From Rhodococcus sp. 1168 (GTDB lineage Bacteria > Actinomycetota > Actinomycetes > Mycobacteriales > Mycobacteriaceae): DNA of 64,000 bases. The DNA is taken from positions 402,385 to 466,384 of the forward strand of contig NZ_MKKY01000091.1 in NCBI RefSeq assembly GCF_002091955.1, written 5' to 3'. A program made the translations under genes and the position numbers. Under the pieces are notes generated by a model. That model was not told where the DNA came from and searched no databases. It worked only from the letters and a program-made list of their open reading frames with translations. This document shows, in pieces, positions 15,128 to 24,532 of the stretch (position 1 is its first letter; each line of letters begins with the position of its first letter).

Positions 15128-17058
15128 CGTGTATGGGCTCGGGACATGCTTGACGAATTGTCGTCGGGACATGGTTACCCGTTTCGGGGTCGGTGGGCGT
15201 TGAAGTTCCGGATGGGTTTGGTGGAGGTGCGGGCGTGTACGCCGAGTTCGTTCGTGCCGTCGAGGACGCGGTAGTAGTTGTCTTCGACCACGACGGTGAC
15301 GATGGTTCCAGCGAGAGGGCGGCCGACTTTGAGAAGCTGGCCTGCGACCATGACGCGACCGTCTTTCGGTACGCGCCGCTGCACGCTCTGCGGGCCTGAC
15401 GGCGGTGGGGGCGGCAACGGGCCAGTCGCTTCTCGTGCGCCGCGCAGCGAGGCCACCCTGGCGGGTTCGAGCGGGTTCGACAACGTCGCGAGCAGGACGT
15501 TGTCGTGACTGACGTGTATCAACCCGCCCTCAATCCTGAGGGTGACTCGCATGCCGGCACGGTCGACACCGAGGCGCAACCGAGTGCCGGCGACAATGAC
15601 AGGGCCGTCTCTGCCTGCAGTCCGGTCGATCTCGATCGGTCTCGGTGCAGTCGCTAAGAATGTCGCGTCGACCGCTGCCGAGGCTGGCGCCGGCCGGCCC
15701 GGGCGGATGCCGCGCATCGCGAGGCGTTCGAGGTCTGTGTTTGTCAGTCGTGAGCGCACTGTCTTGATGACGCTGCCGTCGAGGATGACGTGGATGCTGA
15801 CCAAATCGATCCACAGGGTGACCGTGCGTCCGGCGTGGTTGCGGCCGATCCACAGTTGCTGGACGCCAGCAACATCGGCGACGCCGCCCGGTGGCACCCG
15901 AGTATCGAATTCGACTGCGCTGCTCACTCTCTCGGCCGGTGTAATAATGGGTCGACGTGACGAACGCTGCGGCGCAGCAGAGGAATTCGTTTCGCCGTCT
16001 GCCGTGTCATCTCGCGTGACGGGTTGGAGTCGTGCTCGGAACAGGCTTGCCGGTGGGGCCATCTCCAGGCTTTGGTGCGGTCGTATGGTGTTGTACGCGT
16101 GCACCCATTCGTCGAGGGCTGCTTGCGCGGCGACGATGTCGGCGAATGCGCCCGCCTCGTCCAAGAATTCGCGCCGCAGCGTTCGGTGGAACCGTTCGAT
16201 CTTGCCGGTCGTGGTGGGCGAATGACGGCGTGTCAGTCGTGCCGTGATGCCGAACGAGCGGCAGGTTCGCTCGAACAACACTTCGACAGGTAGGGGGCGG
16301 GTGTGTTTCCCGGTGAACTGCTTGCCGTTGTCGGTGAGCACCTCGAACGGCACGCCCCACTTCTCGATGGCGACGACGAATGCTTCGCACACCGCAGTAC
16401 CGGAGGGCCGTTCGAGGATGGCCGCGGTCACGACGAATCGAGAGTGGTCGTCGATCCCGGTGAGTATCTTGCATTCGCGACCGCCGACGAGAAACAGCCC
16501 ACCGACGAGGTCGAGTTGCCACAGGTGCATCGGTGCTTCACGCTGCCAACGTTTGTACACCCGCTTATGTTGTTGCTCTTGATGATTGATCAAACCGTTT
16601 CGAACGAGCACCCGGTGGACGGTGGTACGGGATGGGCTTGATTGTCCGAGTTCGGCTGCGAGTTCGAAGCAGATTCGACGTGCGCCCCAACGGCGGTGAT
16701 GTCGGCGCATCTCACAGATGAGGGCTTCGACGTCCGCGTGGATACGTAGTGGGCTCGAGTGCGGCCGCCTCGATGAGTCGACGAGACCGTCGAGACCCGA
16801 GCTCTCGTATCGCTTGCGCCACGCTGTGATGGTCTGTCGCGTGACGCCGAACCGTTCGGCTACGTCGCTGACCGATGAACCGTTGTGGACCTCTGTGATC
16901 GCGCGGAACCGGATTGGGACTGTGACTCGGCGGGCAATACCGGCATCAGATTCTTGAGGTTGAGGGGAAGGCACACGCAACAGTCTCCAAAAGGGATGAA
17001 GCGGAAGGTATGTACCGATGACGCTCGGTCAAAGATGTGTTGAACCCTTACACGTCAC
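15124..17058. mobile_element. IS481-family insertion sequence
   Basis: The ends form an imperfect inverted repeat: left GTGACGTGTATGGGCTC with ACAT and TTGAC following, right (minus strand) GTGACGTGTAAGGGTTC, also followed by ACAT and TTGAC. One transposase gene fills the element. GCT occurs on both outer sides, but the flanking genes do not rejoin, so this is not trusted as a target duplication. Confidence 0.8.
15175..16980 (-). CDS. IS481-family transposase with long C-terminal repeat extension
   Basis: 601 residues against ~320-400 for ordinary IS481 transposases. Residues ~20-80: helix-turn-helix (SVSDVAERFGVTRQTITAWR). Residues ~150-320: rve integrase core with DDE residues in LWQLDLVGG, LTDNGKQF and KIERFHRTLRREF, then the typical HAYNTIRPHQSL. 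The last ~270 residues hold three copies of a ~75-residue beta-rich module with the pattern VAGxxLxxGxxxAGxxVT, after residue ~375. This extension may bind the ends or partner proteins. The gene looks intact. Confidence 0.88.
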   Translation of the reverse strand: MRVPSPQPQESDAGIARRVTVPIRFRAITEVHNGSSVSDVAERFGVTRQTITAWRKRYESSGLDGLVDSSRRPHSSPLRIHADVEALICEMRRHHRRWGARRICFELAAELGQSSPSRTTVHRVLVRNGLINHQEQQHKRVYKRWQREAPMHLWQLDLVGGLFLVGGRECKILTGIDDHSRFVVTAAILERPSGTAVCEAFVVAIEKWGVPFEVLTDNGKQFTGKHTRPLPVEVLFERTCRSFGITARLTRRHSPTTTGKIERFHRTLRREFLDEAGAFADIVAAQAALDEWVHAYNTIRPHQSLEMAPPASLFRARLQPVTRDDTADGETNSSAAPQRSSRRPIITPAERVSSAVEFDTRVPPGGVADVAGVQQLWIGRNHAGRTVTLWIDLVSIHVILDGSVIKTVRSRLTNTDLERLAMRGIRPGRPAPASAAVDATFLATAPRPIEIDRTAGRDGPVIVAGTRLRLGVDRAGMRVTLRIEGGLIHVSHDNVLLATLSNPLEPARVASLRGAREATGPLPPPPPSGPQSVQRRVPKDGRVMVAGQLLKVGRPLAGTIVTVVVEDNYYRVLDGTNELGVHARTSTKPIRNFNAHRPRNG

Positions 17059-17060
17059 GC

Positions 17061-17575
17061 TCACGACGTACTCAGCGACATGATCATAGTCGCCGGTGTC
17101 ACGTTCCAATCGATACCAACTTCGAGGTCCATTCCAGTATCGAGAATCGCCTTGATATCGGAGTGGTCTCGGGTGGAGACAATAGAAATACGAGTGCCCC
17201 TGTCGTACAAGCCTATCGACTGCGGAGCGGGTTCCGATGAGTCATACCTCAGCGCTAGTTCAAACGACTGCATTGCTGTTCTCCCAGTTGTGCTAGCAAG
17301 TTCGAGAGTGATGGTGTTTGTTTCGAGTAGTTCCTTCAGGAGGCTGCGGCCGCGGAGTCGGGTGAATTCGAGTAGATCTGTCAGTTCAGACGACGTTGCG
17401 TCGTAGCGGGTTCGCCAGGTGTTGATGCTCATCTCTCCGAGGTGTTCGCGTAGAGACTCGACCGTCGTTTCGTCGGTGGTGGTGATACTCGCAGCGATTG
17501 AGTGTGCCAGTCGTCGGGAGCGGATGCCCGAGGACATCAACAGCAATTTGGCTGTGGTGTCGACTCCGTAGCGAA
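17061..17575 (-). pseudogene. Unrecognised gene remnant between IS481 end and LGFP junction
   Basis: The open frame reads convincingly as protein (TTAKLLLMSSGIRSRRLAHS, SINTWRTRYDATSSELTDLL, GLYDRGTRISIVSTRDHSDI) and stops exactly at the IS end. Upstream, coding runs into the LGFP gene on the other strand, so the 5' part has been lost; an internal ATG at 17537 would give 158 residues. No family is recognised. It appears to be a fragment caught between two rearrangement breakpoints. Confidence 0.5.
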
Positions 17576-19147
17576 TGCATCCGCCCAGCTCGGGACACAG
17601 ACGAGGGGACTGCACCCGCTCCGGTGGATCCGTGTGCGACACCGACCACCACCGCGCCAACCACCACGACAGCTCCACCGACCACCACAGCGGTTCCCAC
17701 GCCGTCGTGTGACACAGTGCCCGCCGCACCGGAGGCAACCACCCCTGCGGTGGTCCCACCAGCCGCCCTTTCACCGGCGCCTGCGCCTGCACTAGCGCAG
17801 GCGCAGATCCCGGCCGAACCGGCACCCGATCAACCAGTCGAACCCGAGAACGACGACCTGTCGTCGAAGACCGCGGAACCTGATCCGGACTGGGCACCGA
17901 CCGAAGACCCCAACGCCACCATCGTTCCCGGTCAGATGCGCTCGGACCGTGAAGAAATCCCGGCACCGTTCACCAAGGAAGATGCCGACAAAGCCGAAAC
18001 CATGGAAGCGCGCCAGCGCATGTCCCGCGCAGTGCAGTCCTGCCAGTACTACTGGCCCTCACCGCACGCGGTGTGCGGTGTCATCCGCGACAAGTACAAC
18101 TCCCTCGGCGGACCCGCCAGCTTCCTCTCCTTCCCTAACTCCCCCGAATACACCAACCCCGACGGCCACGGCAAACGCACCCAATTCCTCAACGGACCCA
18201 TCTACTGGTCCGCCGCCACCGGCGCACACCCCGTCGTCAACAGCTTTGTCACGAAGTGGGGATCGCTGGGGTGGGAAAGCGGGTTTCTGGGGTATCCGAC
18301 CACAGATGAGATTCCGCACGCCGACGGAGTTGGTCGGCGTCAAGAATTTCAAGGCGGAGCGATCTACGTATCGTTTCAGAACGCGCTCGGGTCAGCCATA
18401 GCAGGCTCGATCCGCGCTAAATGGAACACCGCGGGCGCTGAAACCCCGGGTTCTCTACTCGGATACCCACTCACTGACGAGTTAGTGAACCCAGATGGCG
18501 GCAGGCGGCAGGGATTCGAACGGGGTGTCATGTACTGGTCACCTGCTACTGGGGCGTTTCCAGTCACCGGCGTGATCAGCTTTATCTGGGCATCGAAGGG
18601 GGTGGAAACTGGCCAGTACGGCTACCCGGTAGGAGATTTAGTTGTCCAACCTGAGTCAACATTCCAACAGTTTCAGGGTGGAGAGATTCGTTTCTGGAAC
18701 GAGACCGTTGAAGTGGGGGGGCAGTACGGTCAGCCTTACGCTGACTGCAGGTTCGATACGGAATACCCTCATCGGTCCGAGCATCAAAAATGGAGGGTAA
18801 ATGTCATCACCAAGGGCTACTGCACCGATCCCAAGAAAAAGATCGCAGCGACAACAACGTTGAATGGCCCGTGGGTCTGCGCCAAGTACGTGGTCATGTC
18901 TTGCCAAGGAACGAGGTGGGTCGAGTCGGCCTCGAAAGGTGACGGAGTGAACAGCACCCTCCTGGGACGCAAAGACGAGCTCAGATTCTCCACCAGCTTG
19001 CCGTGCGTCGACGGTGAATTTTACGCCTTCACCGAATGGGAAATCACCAACGACAACGGAGGGGTAATGGAGTTCGGACCACTCTATACGGGTACAAAAC
19101 TCATACCCGCTCCGGGAAGACCCTGCGAATCCGAACCAGAAAGCTGA
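17576..19147 (+). pseudogene. LGFP-repeat protein lacking signal peptide, with unique Cys-rich C-terminal domain
   Basis: From about 17576 the sequence follows the LGFP gene at 53321-55141: Thr/Pro-rich linker, DLSSKTAEPDPDWAPTEDP, then SYxYWPSP and LGFP repeats of ~52 residues (GGPASFLSFPNSPEYTNPDG). The signal peptide and start codon are missing; the frame extends upstream only to a TTG at 17498 within unrelated sequence. The last ~150 residues (from about GQYGQPYADCRF) are unlike the other copy and carry seven cysteines (YADCRF, TKGYCTD, GPWVCAKY, VMSCQG, LPCVDG, GRPCES and others). LGFP domains bind the mycolyl-arabinogalactan wall. This looks like an orphan module rather than an expressed gene. 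Confidence 0.6.
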
Positions 19148-19186
19148 TCTCGGGCAAAGTATAAAACGGAGCTTCTTTGCTCATTT

Positions 19187-19223
19187 TTCCCTCGCCTTGC
19201 GCAGCGATGCGCAGGGCGAGGGG
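19187..19223 (+). terminator. Stem-loop after the LGFP module
   Basis: CCCTCGCC and TGCGC pair with GCGCA and GGCGAGGG around a short loop, about 40 bases after the LGFP stop. A run of T lies on the left side, so on the minus strand it also makes a good terminator for the convergent small membrane-protein gene. Confidence 0.7.
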
Positions 19224-19252
19224 AACCTCGCCAAGGTCCCGGCGAATGTCAA

Positions 19253-19462
19253 TCAACGATTTTTTACGTACTTGAGTGCAAGTAGAGCTATCAGCGAAAC
19301 GCTACCGGCAGTAACCGCCACCACTAACGAAAAATCAGTGTATGAGCCGGACACAAGCATCCAGACGATCGCCAACACGCTCGCCACTAATATTAGCCAA
19401 AGCGTGTTCGACCAACTTTCAAAGAACATACCTTTATTCGCCCTGCCGGCGGGTTCGTCCAT
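19253..19462 (-). CDS. Small two-helix membrane protein (69 aa)
   Basis: 69 residues with two hydrophobic helices (TLWLILVASVLAIVWMLV and LVVAVTAGSVSLIALLAL) and a basic end KYVKNR. It is convergent with the LGFP module and 105 bases from its stop. Small membrane proteins next to secreted toxin-like genes are often immunity proteins; that role is only suggested by position here. The start ATG is preceded by AGCTGGAG. Confidence 0.55.
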   Translation of the reverse strand: MDEPAGRANKGMFFESWSNTLWLILVASVLAIVWMLVSGSYTDFSLVVAVTAGSVSLIALLALKYVKNR

Positions 19463-19496
19463 CTCCAGCTCCTATGGGTTAATCTAACTATCACAA

Positions 19497-20321
19497 TTAT
19501 GCAGATGACACAGCAACAGATATTGCCGAGCTTCGCATCCATGCGGCGCTGGGTGTCGAAAAGTCGCTAACTCCGGGATATAGAGAATAGCCCACGGCCC
19601 TCCTGTCGCTTCCAGGCGCACTTGTTAGCATCGGAGGATGGGCCAAAAGAAGACCGAGCATGGAAACGAAAACAACGTCGTAGTCCACAGCTATTGCAGG
19701 CCAATCAGGGTATAATTTCGACTCCCACAACCGCGGATGCTCGTCAATGAGCCGAACCCAATCGTGCCATCCATCCACCGTATAATTGCGGCCGCTGTGG
19801 GCATTAAAGTGCAGAAGTGTTCTGTTTTTACTTTTCAAGCCTCCAACACCTTGGTATAAGTACCACGAGTCATCACCGCTATCTTTGCCGAAATGTACAG
19901 CCGTCCACAGTGCGCCTACCGGCAGTACGCTGGCATCCAGAGGATTGGCAATGTTTATATTATTAATAACCTCAAATATTTTACCGTAGTGCACTTGCGG
20001 TGATTTAAAGATAGAGAATTCAGCGAGACGTTTCGTAACTGCGACCTCAATAGCAAGTAACTCGACCACATTTAACGCAGGTAACAATTCTGCATCAATA
20101 TTTTCATCAGAATATAAATAACTGCTTAAAGAGTCTAGCACCAATAGAGTTGCCACTTTTTCACTAACGGTGCTTATTACCGCCAACGGCGTTGTATTAG
20201 ATTCGGCAGCCAGTCTCAATGTTTGCTCAAGAAAGATTAAACCCGGCCATGTCCCCGATAGCGGCTCATTTCCGACGGTCACGTCACGAATGGTATCAGT
20301 CGATAGTCCCACAAGAAGCAC
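19497..20321 (-). CDS. Hypothetical protein, AT-richer than its neighbours
   Basis: 274 residues as the open frame is read (first ATG at 20321, which may not be the true start). It contains LPALNVVELLAIEVAVTKRL, KSPQVHYGKIFEVINNINI, LLHFNAHSGRNYTVDGWHDW and VFVSMLGLLLAHPP. There is no signal peptide, no membrane pattern and no recognised domain. Base composition is clearly AT-richer than flanking genes, pointing to recent transfer. It lies downstream of the LGFP module and may be part of its cargo. The function is unknown. Confidence 0.5.
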   Translation of the reverse strand: MLLVGLSTDTIRDVTVGNEPLSGTWPGLIFLEQTLRLAAESNTTPLAVISTVSEKVATLLVLDSLSSYLYSDENIDAELLPALNVVELLAIEVAVTKRLAEFSIFKSPQVHYGKIFEVINNINIANPLDASVLPVGALWTAVHFGKDSGDDSWYLYQGVGGLKSKNRTLLHFNAHSGRNYTVDGWHDWVRLIDEHPRLWESKLYPDWPAIAVDYDVVFVSMLGLLLAHPPMLTSAPGSDRRAVGYSLYPGVSDFSTPSAAWMRSSAISVAVSSA

Positions 20322-20457
20322 GTGAGCCGCACCGCCCGAGGCGCGGCGACGATCTCCAGATTCACTCCTCGTGTCTCGTGCTCGTCAAGGGCGTAGCCGC
20401 CACGCGATCCCTGCCCTGGCGACATGAAACATCACGGAATCGTAAATCTGACTCACC

Positions 20458-20679
20458 CGGTGAGCTGGCCGATAGGTGACACGCTCCGGTCGGTGCGGGG
20501 ATCCCGCCACACCGCCTCACCACCAACGACCGTCGGCGACAGCAACCGCTTCTCCACGATCGGCCACTGAACCCACAGCGGATCCCCGGCAAGTTCCGTC
20601 TGCACGATGTCCGCGACGCCGACCGTCGCCTCCGCGAGCGCTGTGATCGGCCCAGGGATTTCGGACAGTGGGTCCGCTT
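20458..20679 (-). pseudogene. C-terminal fragment of an unrecognised protein
   Basis: On the minus strand an open stretch of about 73 codons without a start reads IPGPITALAEATVGVADIVQ, GDPLWVQWPIVEKRLLSPTV and WRDPRTDRSVSPIGQLTG before its stop. Codon use is typical of this genome, so it is probably the end of a gene whose front was removed by the IS3-type insertion at 20669. The family is not recognised. Confidence 0.4.
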
Positions 20680-20823
20680 AGAATAGGGATCTACTGAAAT
20701 GAGCCAGTCCAGCATGAGTAGATCGCGTCGATCGTTCAGTCCCGAGTTCAAGGACGAACTGTGCCGAGAGGTCATCGATTCCTCCAAGCCGATCAGCGAA
20801 AATGCTTATCGTAACAGATCGTT
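20669..20823 (+). mobile_element. IS3-family remnant (start of orfA)
   Basis: TGGGTCCGCTTAGAATAGG at 20669 looks like an IS3-type left end. The ATG at 20699 or 20714 opens the transposase OrfA N-terminus RSRRSFSPEFKDELCREVID, which is cut off within about 35 codons. The rest of the element is missing. Confidence 0.65.
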
Positions 20824-20882
20824 TCATTTCATTGTGCGTAACGATATGAAACTAGGTGCGGCCCCGGACCCGACCCCGTGGA

Positions 20883-20938
20883 GTCGGGTAGTCGGGTAGC
20901 CGGGTGGCCGGGTGGCCGGGTGGCCGGGTGGCCGCGGG
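20883..20938. repeat. 8-bp tandem repeat (CGGGTGGC)
   Basis: Four exact tandem copies of CGGGTGGC are preceded by two degenerate ones (CGGGTAGT, CGGGTAGC), ending just past the stop of the small Cys protein at 20943. It is a simple-sequence tract at the junction between IS3 debris and the plasmid-like backbone. No origin function is claimed. Confidence 0.7.
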
Positions 20939-20942
20939 GATG

Positions 20943-21185
20943 TTAGTGGGTGCACCCGAAGGAACCGACCGGGATTGCTGCTCCCGGCTGGCGGGCGCAC
21001 CACCGGCAGGTGGTGTCGTGTGCGATGCGTCCGAGCACTCCTTCGGCTTCCTCGATGAGGATGGGCAGCTCTGCTGCGCTGGCGAGCGCGAGCGCTTCGG
21101 TGGCCCAGCGGGCCGCGCGCGGATCTGCGGCGGGGAGTTGAGCGGCTGCGCCGATCAGGCCGGTGATGATCTGGTGATCGTTCAT
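20943..21185 (-). CDS. Small Cys-containing protein of plasmid-like backbone (80 aa)
   Basis: From the ATG at 21185 with GGAAGG ahead. It reads NDHQIITGLIGAAAQLPAAD, then an Ala/Leu-rich helix, and ends with TTCRWCARQPGAAIPVGSFG plus CTH. The CxxC plus terminal Cys/His may bind a metal. Similar small proteins accompany ParB and DUF3560 genes on actinobacterial plasmids (from memory). The function is unknown. The 326 bp from 21186 to the lsr2 start show no further gene. Confidence 0.6.
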   Translation of the reverse strand: MNDHQIITGLIGAAAQLPAADPRAARWATEALALASAAELPILIEEAEGVLGRIAHDTTCRWCARQPGAAIPVGSFGCTH

Positions 21186-21511
21186 GTGACTGGGGACCTT
21201 CCGGAAGGTTCGGATGAGACGTCCCGGTCGGCCATAACGAGGGTGGTCTGTCAACCCCGGAGAGGGAGCGTGCGAGCGTGGGTTGACTGGTCGGGTCCCC
21301 GGCATGGAAGGCTTGGACGACTCGTACGACCACATTGGTGACCCATGGAAGCGGCCCCGGAGGGGACGATCCGGCCGTTCGCGGCCGTTCGCGGCCGGCG
21401 CTGGCGGCAACTGTCGGCGCTGGCGTGCATCGGTTCTGGTTACGCTGGGTATTTCTTGCTGGAAAGAAGCATCTTTTTCGAGCATTTCTCTATGGAAGGT
21501 GACTGCGCACT

Positions 21512-21883
21512 GTGGCGAAAAGAGTGTCCATCGAATTGGTCGACGATCTCGACGGGTCTGTCATCGATGACGGATCGGGTGAGTCGATCGAGTTTTCCGT
21601 CAGTGGTGTCGATTATGTCATCGATTTGAAGACGAAGAACGCCAACGAGTTTCACCGAAAACTCGATTACTACATCAGCCATGCCGCCCGTGTGGGTGGC
21701 CGTAAACGTAAGCCCGCCGCACCTGTTGTCACCGCTCCTGCGGGCAGTTCTGCAGCTGCGCTCAAGCGTGATCCGGAGCAGACGCGGGCGATTCGGCAGT
21801 GGGCCGCAGATACGGGTTACGAGGTCAGCGAACGTGGCCGTATCCCGGCCGGCATCGAAGATGCCTACAACGCTGGTCACTGA
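21512..21883 (+). CDS. lsr2: Lsr2-family nucleoid-associated protein
   Basis: 123 residues from a GTG. N-terminal dimerisation domain (VAKRVSIELVDDLDGS, GVDYVIDLKTKNANEFH), basic linker, and C-terminal DNA-binding part TRAIRQWAADTGYEVSERGR ending in IPAGIEDAYNAGH, where RGR is the AT-hook-like minor-groove motif. Lsr2 is the H-NS analogue of actinobacteria; it silences AT-rich horizontally acquired DNA. A copy on an element beside AT-rich cargo probably reduces the cost of carrying that cargo (inference). It is slightly longer than chromosomal Lsr2 (~112). Confidence 0.95.
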   Translation: MAKRVSIELVDDLDGSVIDDGSGESIEFSVSGVDYVIDLKTKNANEFHRKLDYYISHAARVGGRKRKPAAPVVTAPAGSSAAALKRDPEQTRAIRQWAADTGYEVSERGRIPAGIEDAYNAGH

Positions 21884-22029
21884 CCCAGCGTACGCCGCGC
21901 CGTCCTGTCGGGGTACGGGCGGGAATGGGGCGCGGTGCGGGGGAGCTCGAGGGCGGCGGCAGCCCCCTCGACCGGGAGCCGGGGACGCGCGGGTCCGGTG
22001 GACATTGCTGCCCACCGGCCCCCGGCGCT

Positions 22030-23828
22030 CTAGTCGGTGCCGCCGTCCTCGGTGATTGCGGTGTGGGCCTGATCGGGGGTGAGCGTTCCGGCTGCTGCCT
22101 GCTCGACGGGCATCAGTGTGTGGCCGTGCTCATCGAGGAAACCAAGGAAATTGTCGAGGTTTCCCCACGCGGTGCGCCGCCAGGAGTCGTTGCCTTTTCC
22201 GCTCATCCGCGCCTCGTAGGCGGCGAGGATCTGCGCGAGCAGCAGCACCTGGGCGCGGGTGTCGCTGGCCTTGTCGATCACTGCGGCGAGGGCCCCGCGT
22301 GCGGTGCGGTCGGCTACTCCGGGGTATCCGCCGTCGTGGCCGGTCGCAGCGGGGACGGTCACCGAGAGTAGTTCCGCGAGGTACTGCGGCGCTTGGTTCT
22401 GGGTCAGTAGTGCGGGTTCGTCGACGAGGGTGTCGGTGATCCACTTCGCTGCACCCTTCGGCAATGTTTTGCGGGTCAGGAACTTTGCCAGCCACTCCTT
22501 GCGGACGATCGTCGCGGCGGCGCTGGCCTTGTTCAGTGCGACCGTGCGGCGGCGCTCGGCGCGCTGACGTTCCTTGTGTGCGAGTTCTGCCGCCGCTGCT
22601 GCCTTCTCGCGTGCGCGTGCGCGTGCTGCGGCCTCCGGATCGTTACTCTCGTCGTCGTCGGGGATCGATAGTGCCGCTGCCAGAACGGCGTTCGGTGCCG
22701 TTCCTGCCGCTTCGGCGTCGTAGGTGAAATATTCCGGTACCCACACATCCGCGAAGGTCACATCGTTGTAGTGGTAGTACTCCTTTTCGGCTTCGGCGTC
22801 GGCGTCGTTCTCTGTCGCGTAGTCGATCTGCTCGTCGGTGATCACGTCACCGGTCGCGGTGATGGTGATCTGCTCGGCGGTGGTCAGCCATACTGCCCAG
22901 TGGGTCGGTGCTGCGTTGATGAATTCGGCGGTGACCTCGGTACCGCCGTCGATGGTGACCAGATCCTCGGCGCGGAAGTACTCGCCCCGGTAGGCGGGTT
23001 CGGTATCGAGGACAGTGAATCCGCGTTCGGCGTACAGCGCGCCTGCGGTGGTGCGTGCTTTCTTCTCGGCGCGGTCGCCGAGGAGCCGCTGCGCGGTGTA
23101 CCGGAAGTTGTAGCGCGATTCGAGCAGCGTGTTCACTGCTTCTTCGTCGCCGTCCGCGTCGAATGTCGCGATGATGGACGCCTGCTCGAGGTCGAACTGG
23201 CCGGAGTCGAGGGCATCGAGGGCGGTCTGTGACCGTCCCGCTGCGGTGGCGGTTTTCACCTGCTCACGGTCCATCTGCACGGCCTTGGAGATTTTGGTGA
23301 CAGAGACACCGAGGTCGAGCATCGCGGCAACGGCTTTGGTGCGCTGCCCAGCGGTGAGGTCGATGCGGCGATCGTTGGCGACGACCTGTTGCGAGAGGCG
23401 GTCGATTTCGCGTGCCTTCGCGGAGCCGCTGACGGTGCGGATCACTACCGGTACCGTCTCGGCTCCAGCCTCGATAGCAGCAAGCGCCCTTTGCTGACCG
23501 TCGAGAACAACTATGTCCTGTCCGTCGCGGATCGCGGAGAGTGCTTGCAGGACACCGTGCATGGCGATGCTGTCGACCAGTGCGCGGAACTGGGCCGAGT
23601 CGGTGTCGACTTCGTCGCGGACGTTCGGGCCGACCTCGAGGGCGGTCGGTGCGAGGCGGGCGAACTCCTCCCCCGCCCCTACCGTCGACGCGGCGTCGAC
23701 GGTAAGGGCTTGTGTTGCGGCGGTGGAGGTTTCGATGCTGACGTGCGGAGCGCAGCGGAGTTCGATTCGGTGGACGCCGCAGGTGGCCTGGCGGTGCCGC
23801 CCCTCGTCCGGAGCGGCGCCGCTGGCTT
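22030..23828 (-). CDS. ParB/Srx-fold partition-type protein, start unresolved (possible frameshift)
   Basis: From the ATG at 23562 the frame gives 510 residues, but homology-like coding continues upstream (NVRDEVDTDSAQFRALVDSI before MHGVLQALSAIRDGQD), so that ATG is internal. ParB motifs: VVLDGQQRALAAIEAG (ParB/RepB nuclease-like domain) and a KorB-like helix-turn-helix around VSVTKISKAVQMDREQVK. The C-terminal ~250 residues include an Ala/Arg-rich coil and a segment typical of plasmid ParB-like proteins. No ATG, GTG or TTG exists in frame between 23562 and the stop at 24043. The natural start is probably the ATG at 23870 (MATNSTEQEAV), one frame off, so a frameshift near 23830 is likely. 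Confidence 0.75.
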
Positions 23829-24446
23829 CTACTCCCCTACTGCTTCCTGCTCGGTGCTGTTGGTGGCCATGAGGTCGGCAGCTTTTTTGTGTCCGGTGAT
23901 CTCGGTGTAGGGCATGGTGTCGGTCCAGCTGCCGCCGACGATGGAGGGGATCGTGACGGTCTTTTTGTTGACGCGCTTTACTGGGTACCAGGTGCCGCGC
24001 CAGGCGACCGCGTCGCCTTTGGTGATGGTGTCGGGGCCGTAGTTAGTGGCGCTGCCGTCGGCGATCTGCTCGGCGCGGGTCTTCTCCCAGTAGGCGATCT
24101 GGTCGGCGCGTTCGGCCATGCGTTGGGTGATCTTCTCGCGGTGCGCTCCTTGTGCCGGGGTGGTTTTCTCGGTGCGGCGGATGCCGTTCTGTACGAACAG
24201 GGTTCGCTCGAATCCGTCGAGGAGTCGCTGATCTTTGCGTTGCTCGGCGGTGAGCTTGTCGATTCGGTTCGCGACGGTTACGGGGCTGTAGCGGGCGCGG
24301 GTGGTGACAGCGGCTGCGGCGGCGCGGTTGCGTGCGTCTTTCGCGGCGTCGGTGGCTGCGATGGCTTTTCCGGTGGCGCGGTGGGCTTTGTCGATGGCAC
24401 CCCTGTGCCGGCTTTCGGAGTGTTCTCCAGAATCCACATGTCTCAT
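23829..24446 (-). pseudogene. DUF3560 protein, C-terminal part separated by insertion
   Basis: The real gene part is 23829-24422; bases beyond come from the inserted element. From HSESRHRGAIDKAHRATGK it runs through RKDQRLLDGFERTLFVQNGI, QIAYWEKTRAEQIADGSATN and YPVKRVNKKTVTIPSIVGGS, all typical of DUF3560 proteins of actinobacterial plasmids. The N-terminal part is at 32930-33340 on the same strand. Joining the two at the shared CACTCC restores GHHSESRHRG in frame. The end MATNSTEQEAVGE may belong to the start of ParB. The protein's function is unknown. Confidence 0.8.
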
Positions 24447-24532
24447 GAGACAGAACAGGACCCGCGGGCCACATTTGATGCTAGTCGATGTACAAAGGTG
24501 GTGAAGGACTTAGTGGGCGAGGACTTGAGACA

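Noticed and set aside
15121..17061. GCT on both sides of the IS481 element as target-site duplication
   Set aside because: Three bases are too few, and removing the IS does not restore the caspase frame; the right flank is an unrelated gene end.
17498..17575. TTG at 17498 as true start of the first LGFP protein
   Set aside because: The sequence before 17576 belongs to another gene on the opposite strand and encodes no signal peptide.
20883..20938. 8-bp tandem repeat as plasmid iterons or origin
   Set aside because: Only four exact copies of a simple GC-rich unit, no replication initiator gene and no AT-rich tract next to it.
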